Assembly (NCBI GenBank): GCA_030744755.1
Contig: JASLPY010000033.1
Span: 1-53,178, forward strand
Source of the DNA: Kiritimatiellia bacterium
Lineage (GTDB): Bacteria > Verrucomicrobiota > Kiritimatiellia > UBA8416 > JADHWI01
Length of the DNA: 53,178 bases
Direction: 5' to 3'
The translations under genes and the position numbers were made by a program. The notes under the pieces are model-generated. The model was not told where the DNA came from, ran no database searches, and saw only the letters and a list, made by a program, of their open reading frames with translations. How positions within the stretch are numbered: the stretch's first letter is position 1; each line of letters begins with the position of its first letter. Of the stretch, positions 50,338-53,178 are shown piece after piece.

Positions 50338-51186
50338 CTAATGCGATCTAACGGCCATCTGCCTTGCCAATGCCTCAAGCGGCATGGTGTTTCCGCGCAG
50401 ACGCGCCAACGCGTCATGGGCCTCCTGTGTCATTTCCTCGGCCCTGCGTTTAGCACCATCAACTCCGAATATGCGCAGGCAGGACCGTTCATCACCGCCT
50501 TCTTCGCCGCCATCAAGTATGTCGTCGACGAGCTGGAACACCATTCCAATCCTGGTGGCGAATTCCGTGAGGTCTGACAAGTCGCTGGTGCTCGCCCCCG
50601 CAACCATTGCCCCCATCCTGACGGCAGCCCGGAACAGCTCGGCGGTCTTGTGCCTGTGAATGAATTCTATTTTCTCAGGAGTCAGATCTTCAGGAGCGCA
50701 CGCCATGTCTTCGACCTGGCCACCAACAACCCCCCGGCTTCCGGCAGCGGTTGCCAGTTCATCCAGCAATTGTCTCACTTCGTAAGGCTGAGCCGGAGAA
50801 GCTCCCGCAATGACTCCGAAGGCGAGCGCCTGGAGGGCATCACCGGCCAGGACGGCGTTGGCTTCGCCGAATACGATGTGATTGGTCGGTTTTCCACGGC
50901 GGGTGTCGTCGTCATCCATGCAAGGGAGGTCATCGTGGATCAGGGTGTAGCTATGGAGCAGTTCAATGGCCACGGCTGGTTCTATCGCACCTTGGCATTC
51001 GGGATCAATGGCTTCCGCCGCGGCCAGGCAGAGAATGGGCCGCAATCGTTTTCCGCCCGAGAAAACGCTGTATCTCATGGCTTCATGGAGTCCTGTGGGT
51101 GATATGCTTTCAGCGGGTAACGCGTCGTTGAGAGCCCTGTCGACCAGTTGCCTCTTTTGCTGCATGTATGTTTTGAGATCGAACAT
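50338..51186 (-). CDS. ispA: Polyprenyl diphosphate synthase (farnesyl/geranyl diphosphate synthase-like)
   Basis: A 282-residue class I prenyltransferase. The start region FSGGKRLRPILCLAAAEAI, the first Asp-rich motif DDLPCMDDDDTRRGKPTNH and the second DDILD are clear. The residues between motif 1 and the chain-length pocket (LHSYTLIHDD) suggest a short-chain bacterial enzyme, such as farnesyl diphosphate synthase. After the second motif the usual G-K-x2-G-x-D-x4-K-x-T segment is missing and replaced by a shorter GGEEGGDERSCLRIFG. This could affect binding of the second substrate. The start is ATG 51186, with another ATG directly upstream. Confidence 0.88.
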   Translation of the reverse strand: MFDLKTYMQQKRQLVDRALNDALPAESISPTGLHEAMRYSVFSGGKRLRPILCLAAAEAIDPECQGAIEPAVAIELLHSYTLIHDDLPCMDDDDTRRGKPTNHIVFGEANAVLAGDALQALAFGVIAGASPAQPYEVRQLLDELATAAGSRGVVGGQVEDMACAPEDLTPEKIEFIHRHKTAELFRAAVRMGAMVAGASTSDLSDLTEFATRIGMVFQLVDDILDGGEEGGDERSCLRIFGVDGAKRRAEEMTQEAHDALARLRGNTMPLEALARQMAVRSH

Positions 51187-51358
51187 CATGACTAGATTAG
51201 ATTCTTTCAGACTCAGCACAAGCCCAAATGCGCTGTTTGACAAAGCAAGGCGCCTGCATGTACAGTAATGGGCTGAGCTGTTCTTCTCTCGATCCTGTGC
51301 CACGGAAGAATGCTGGTTGTGGAACTCTAAGCGGGAAGAGAGGCGAGGAGGAAGTATA

Positions 51359-51664
51359 TTGCCAACATACGAATATGAATGTCAGTCATGTGAGATAGTT
51401 TTCGAACGTTTTCAGAGCATGAGCGCTGCACCGATCCGAAAATGCCCGGAATGCGGGGCAAAGGTTAAGCGTCTCATAGGCGCAGGTGCCGGGATACTGT
51501 TCAAGGGTAGCGGGTTCTACCAGACGGATTACCGTAGCGCCAGCTACAAGACTGATGCGAACAAAGATAAGCAGAGCAAGGCGGCAAAGGATACCGGGAC
51601 GAAGTCAGAGACCTCTTCGTCGAAGAAGTCCGAATCGAAATCCGCGGCGACTGCTGAGAAATAG
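51359..51664 (+). CDS. FmdB-family zinc-ribbon protein
   Basis: A 101-residue protein of the FmdB/CxxC_CXXC_SSSS family. The start MPTYEYECQSCEIVFERFQS and KCPECGAKVKRLIG form the zinc ribbon, followed by GSGFYQTDYRS. The C-terminal half is low-complexity Lys/Ser/Ala (residues 60-101), as often in the family. The start is TTG at 51359, with GAGGAGG seven bases upstream; in-frame extension to 51317 has no supporting homology. Function is not established; the family is often seen with regulatory or formamide-type genes. Confidence 0.85.
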   Translation: MPTYEYECQSCEIVFERFQSMSAAPIRKCPECGAKVKRLIGAGAGILFKGSGFYQTDYRSASYKTDANKDKQSKAAKDTGTKSETSSSKKSESKSAATAEK

Positions 51665-51691
51665 GGCCAAAATAGGGAGGCTTGAACCACA

Positions 51692-52378
51692 ATGCTTATC
51701 TGCAAGAAGTGTGGCTCCGATAATCCGCTGGGACGCATTTTCTGCGGGTCTTGTGGAAGCAAACTCGACATGTCCGACATGACCAGCGATACGCTGGCGG
51801 ACCGGCAGAGGGAGAGTTTCCTTTTAACCCATTACAAGAAGATGCTGCTGGTACTGCTTCTTCTTGTCCTGGCAACGGGCGGCCTCGCCCTTTGGCCCAG
51901 CACGGCAGTACTTGGAGAAGAAGGCACGTCGCTTGGTTCCAGCAAGGTGAAGCAGCACATGGGGTTGCTTCTGAACCTGGCCCCGGGCCAGGTCGTGACG
52001 CTCACCGTGAACGAAAAAGACATTAACGGTTACCTGAAACACACCAAGCTCCGGAAGAGCCGTTACGAATCATGTTCCACCAGGCTTGTATCGCGGGGGA
52101 TGTCGGCACGACTTGTGCGACCGCTGGCTGAAGTCCCGCTCGGCAAGTTCAAGTTAAAGCTGAAGATCTCGTTTGATTTAAGGTGTGTGCCCGCCGGCGG
52201 ACAGGTCGTGGTAACTGGTGCGTCCGTCGGGCATTTGCCCCTTTGGGGGCCAACGAAGACCTTGGCCCTGACGGAGTACCGAAAGCTGTTTGCTTCCGGG
52301 AAAGAGCAGGGGCTTCTAAAAGTCCTCACCGATATTCGTATTGAGGATGGGCAGGCTGAACTATCCGCGGGAGACTAA
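51692..52378 (+). CDS. Zinc-ribbon membrane protein of unknown function
   Basis: A 228-residue protein. An N-terminal zinc ribbon (CKKCGSDNP and FCGSCGSKLD) is followed by a helix-rich polar stretch, one transmembrane helix (MLLVLLLLVLATGGLALWP, near residues 51-69) and a 155-residue extracytoplasmic domain of mainly beta character. No family name is recognised. It follows the FmdB-like gene by 27 bp and precedes an exported protein gene by 30 bp on the same strand, so the three probably form one unit. Confidence 0.75.
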   Translation: MLICKKCGSDNPLGRIFCGSCGSKLDMSDMTSDTLADRQRESFLLTHYKKMLLVLLLLVLATGGLALWPSTAVLGEEGTSLGSSKVKQHMGLLLNLAPGQVVTLTVNEKDINGYLKHTKLRKSRYESCSTRLVSRGMSARLVRPLAEVPLGKFKLKLKISFDLRCVPAGGQVVVTGASVGHLPLWGPTKTLALTEYRKLFASGKEQGLLKVLTDIRIEDGQAELSAGD

Positions 52379-52408
52379 TCTCGCGCTGCTGGCCCTTGAG
52401 TGACCGCC

Positions 52409-53178
52409 ATGACGGGTCCAGTTCCATTCGAAGTGCAGAGATACAGGGAGCATTCTTCCTGTATTCGTGGTTTCTTTGCAAATGAAGTTTTCTGCCTCTC
52501 GCTGTCCCTGCTGGTTATGTCATCCAGTTTCGTTTTTGCCGGCCCTGAACGCTTGGAGTCTGAAACCCTTTCTCGCTTAACCCGTTACAAGATAGCGAAA
52601 AGCAAGACGGGCCGCTTTACAGCCATTGGGCCGCGAGCCTTAAACAACGCTGAGGCCTGTAGTTGGGCGGAACGCATTCTGACCGGGATGGAGCGCCAGC
52701 TCGGGGTCAAGAGCCTTCTAAGCGGTCCCGACCCAATGCGGATGCTTCTGCAGACGGAAATGACTGAACCCGGAGACGATGTCGCGCCGATTACTTTCGA
52801 CGGGCCGGGGAAACGGTTTTTCATCCGGGACCTGTCGCTGATTGAAACGGCGAAGGGAGACGAGGCTCTCTGCAGGGCTCTCCTGGCGCTTTGCCTGCAG
52901 GAATCGGTGCGTACGCGCCGTACGGTGCCCCTTCGCGCGAAAGTGCGCTTTCCTGGTTGGCTGCCGCTGGGGCTTTCCCGCTACCTGAATGCCCGCACGC
53001 GTGCCGGGGACAGTCGGGCGGTGCTTGACAAATGGCAGCGTGGGAAACTGGATCTTCTTAAGGATGTTCTTTCCGTGGATCCGGCCCCGGGGGATTCCCT
53101 TGCAGCCGCCGCGCAAGGGATGGTGGTCTCCTGGATTGTATCCATGGACAATACGAAAGAGGTAATGGACTCGGCGTT
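52409..53178 (+). CDS. Exported protein of unknown function, truncated by the window end
   Basis: An open frame starting at ATG 52409 reads through 256 codons to the window end without a stop. Residues about 20-46 form an unusually placed hydrophobic signal-like stretch (FCLSLSLLVMSSSFVFAGPE), so an internal or later start could apply. The mature part is mixed, with FDGPGKRFFIRDLSL, FPGWLPLGLSRYLNARTRAG and later Trp/Leu-rich segments. No family is recognised. It lies 30 bp after the zinc-ribbon membrane protein and may function with it. Confidence 0.7.
   Translation, partial: MTGPVPFEVQRYREHSSCIRGFFANEVFCLSLSLLVMSSSFVFAGPERLESETLSRLTRYKIAKSKTGRFTAIGPRALNNAEACSWAERILTGMERQLGVKSLLSGPDPMRMLLQTEMTEPGDDVAPITFDGPGKRFFIRDLSLIETAKGDEALCRALLALCLQESVRTRRTVPLRAKVRFPGWLPLGLSRYLNARTRAGDSRAVLDKWQRGKLDLLKDVLSVDPAPGDSLAAAAQGMVVSWIVSMDNTKEVMDSA

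Noticed and set aside
12287..53178. PEP-CTERM substrate among the exported proteins (34838, 42202, 42799)
   Set aside because: Their C-termini lack a Pro-Glu-Pro-like motif, hydrophobic helix and basic tail.
1..53178. tRNA, rRNA or intact insertion sequence
   Set aside because: I looked for T-loop GTTCRANNC cloverleafs, rRNA signatures and transposase frames with inverted ends and found none I could support.

Overview
The window looks like chromosomal DNA of a Gram-negative, moderately GC-rich bacterium, probably of the PVC superphylum (Kiritimatiellota, Lentisphaerota or Verrucomicrobiota-like). The reasons are an outer-membrane polysaccharide export system, an exosortase/EpsI pair, an SHD1-like plus CAP secreted protein, several PVC-style fused enzymes, and many protein-free spacers rich in inverted repeats. 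The phylum is inference: there is no rRNA or tRNA here, and the house-keeping proteins were read by eye only.

Layout. 1-24 kb is an exopolysaccharide and exosortase locus. The minus-strand wza/wzc/wzy-type genes (297-4862) diverge from a plus-strand run at 5342-10600: initiating phosphoglycosyltransferase, GT4 glycosyltransferase, GNAT, FemAB-like protein and polysaccharide deacetylase. That run converges on a minus-strand block (10597-23961) holding EpsI, exosortase, GT2, GT9, pyruvyl transferase, flippase, a polymerase/ligase, a kinase-nucleotidyltransferase fusion, a broken nucleotide-sugar dehydrogenase, a metallophosphoesterase and a third O-antigen-ligase-like protein. 24.4-29.7 kb carries both halves of the MrfA/MrfB-type DNA repair pair (helicase and exonuclease), separated by an A+T-rich sulfotransferase gene on the other strand and by repeat-filled spacers. 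30-33.5 kb is a compact operon for peptidoglycan amino-sugar salvage: NamZ-type muramidase, a MurU-AmgK fusion and a small membrane protein. 33.6-43.7 kb holds a GT4, an exported protein, an archaeal-type prolyl-tRNA synthetase, a phospholipase D-like protein, a resolvase-domain remnant, a histone-deacetylase-family enzyme, an ECF sigma operon and a CAP protein. 44.7-53.2 kb has a methyltransferase, the rpmH-rnpA-yidD-yidC block, the converging ispA-plsY-gpsA lipid genes, and zinc-ribbon and exported proteins. The last gene runs off the end.

The genes fit together as envelope biology: building and exporting a polysaccharide, sorting exported proteins, recycling muropeptides and making phospholipids.

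The least ordinary material is noncoding. Almost every spacer above about 200 bp carries long imperfect inverted repeats. Some have arms made of short periodic units. One 425-bp block (44127-44551) has a 64-bp outer inverted repeat enclosing further hairpins. Several short motifs recur tens of kilobases apart. No CRISPR array, insertion sequence, tRNA or rRNA was seen.
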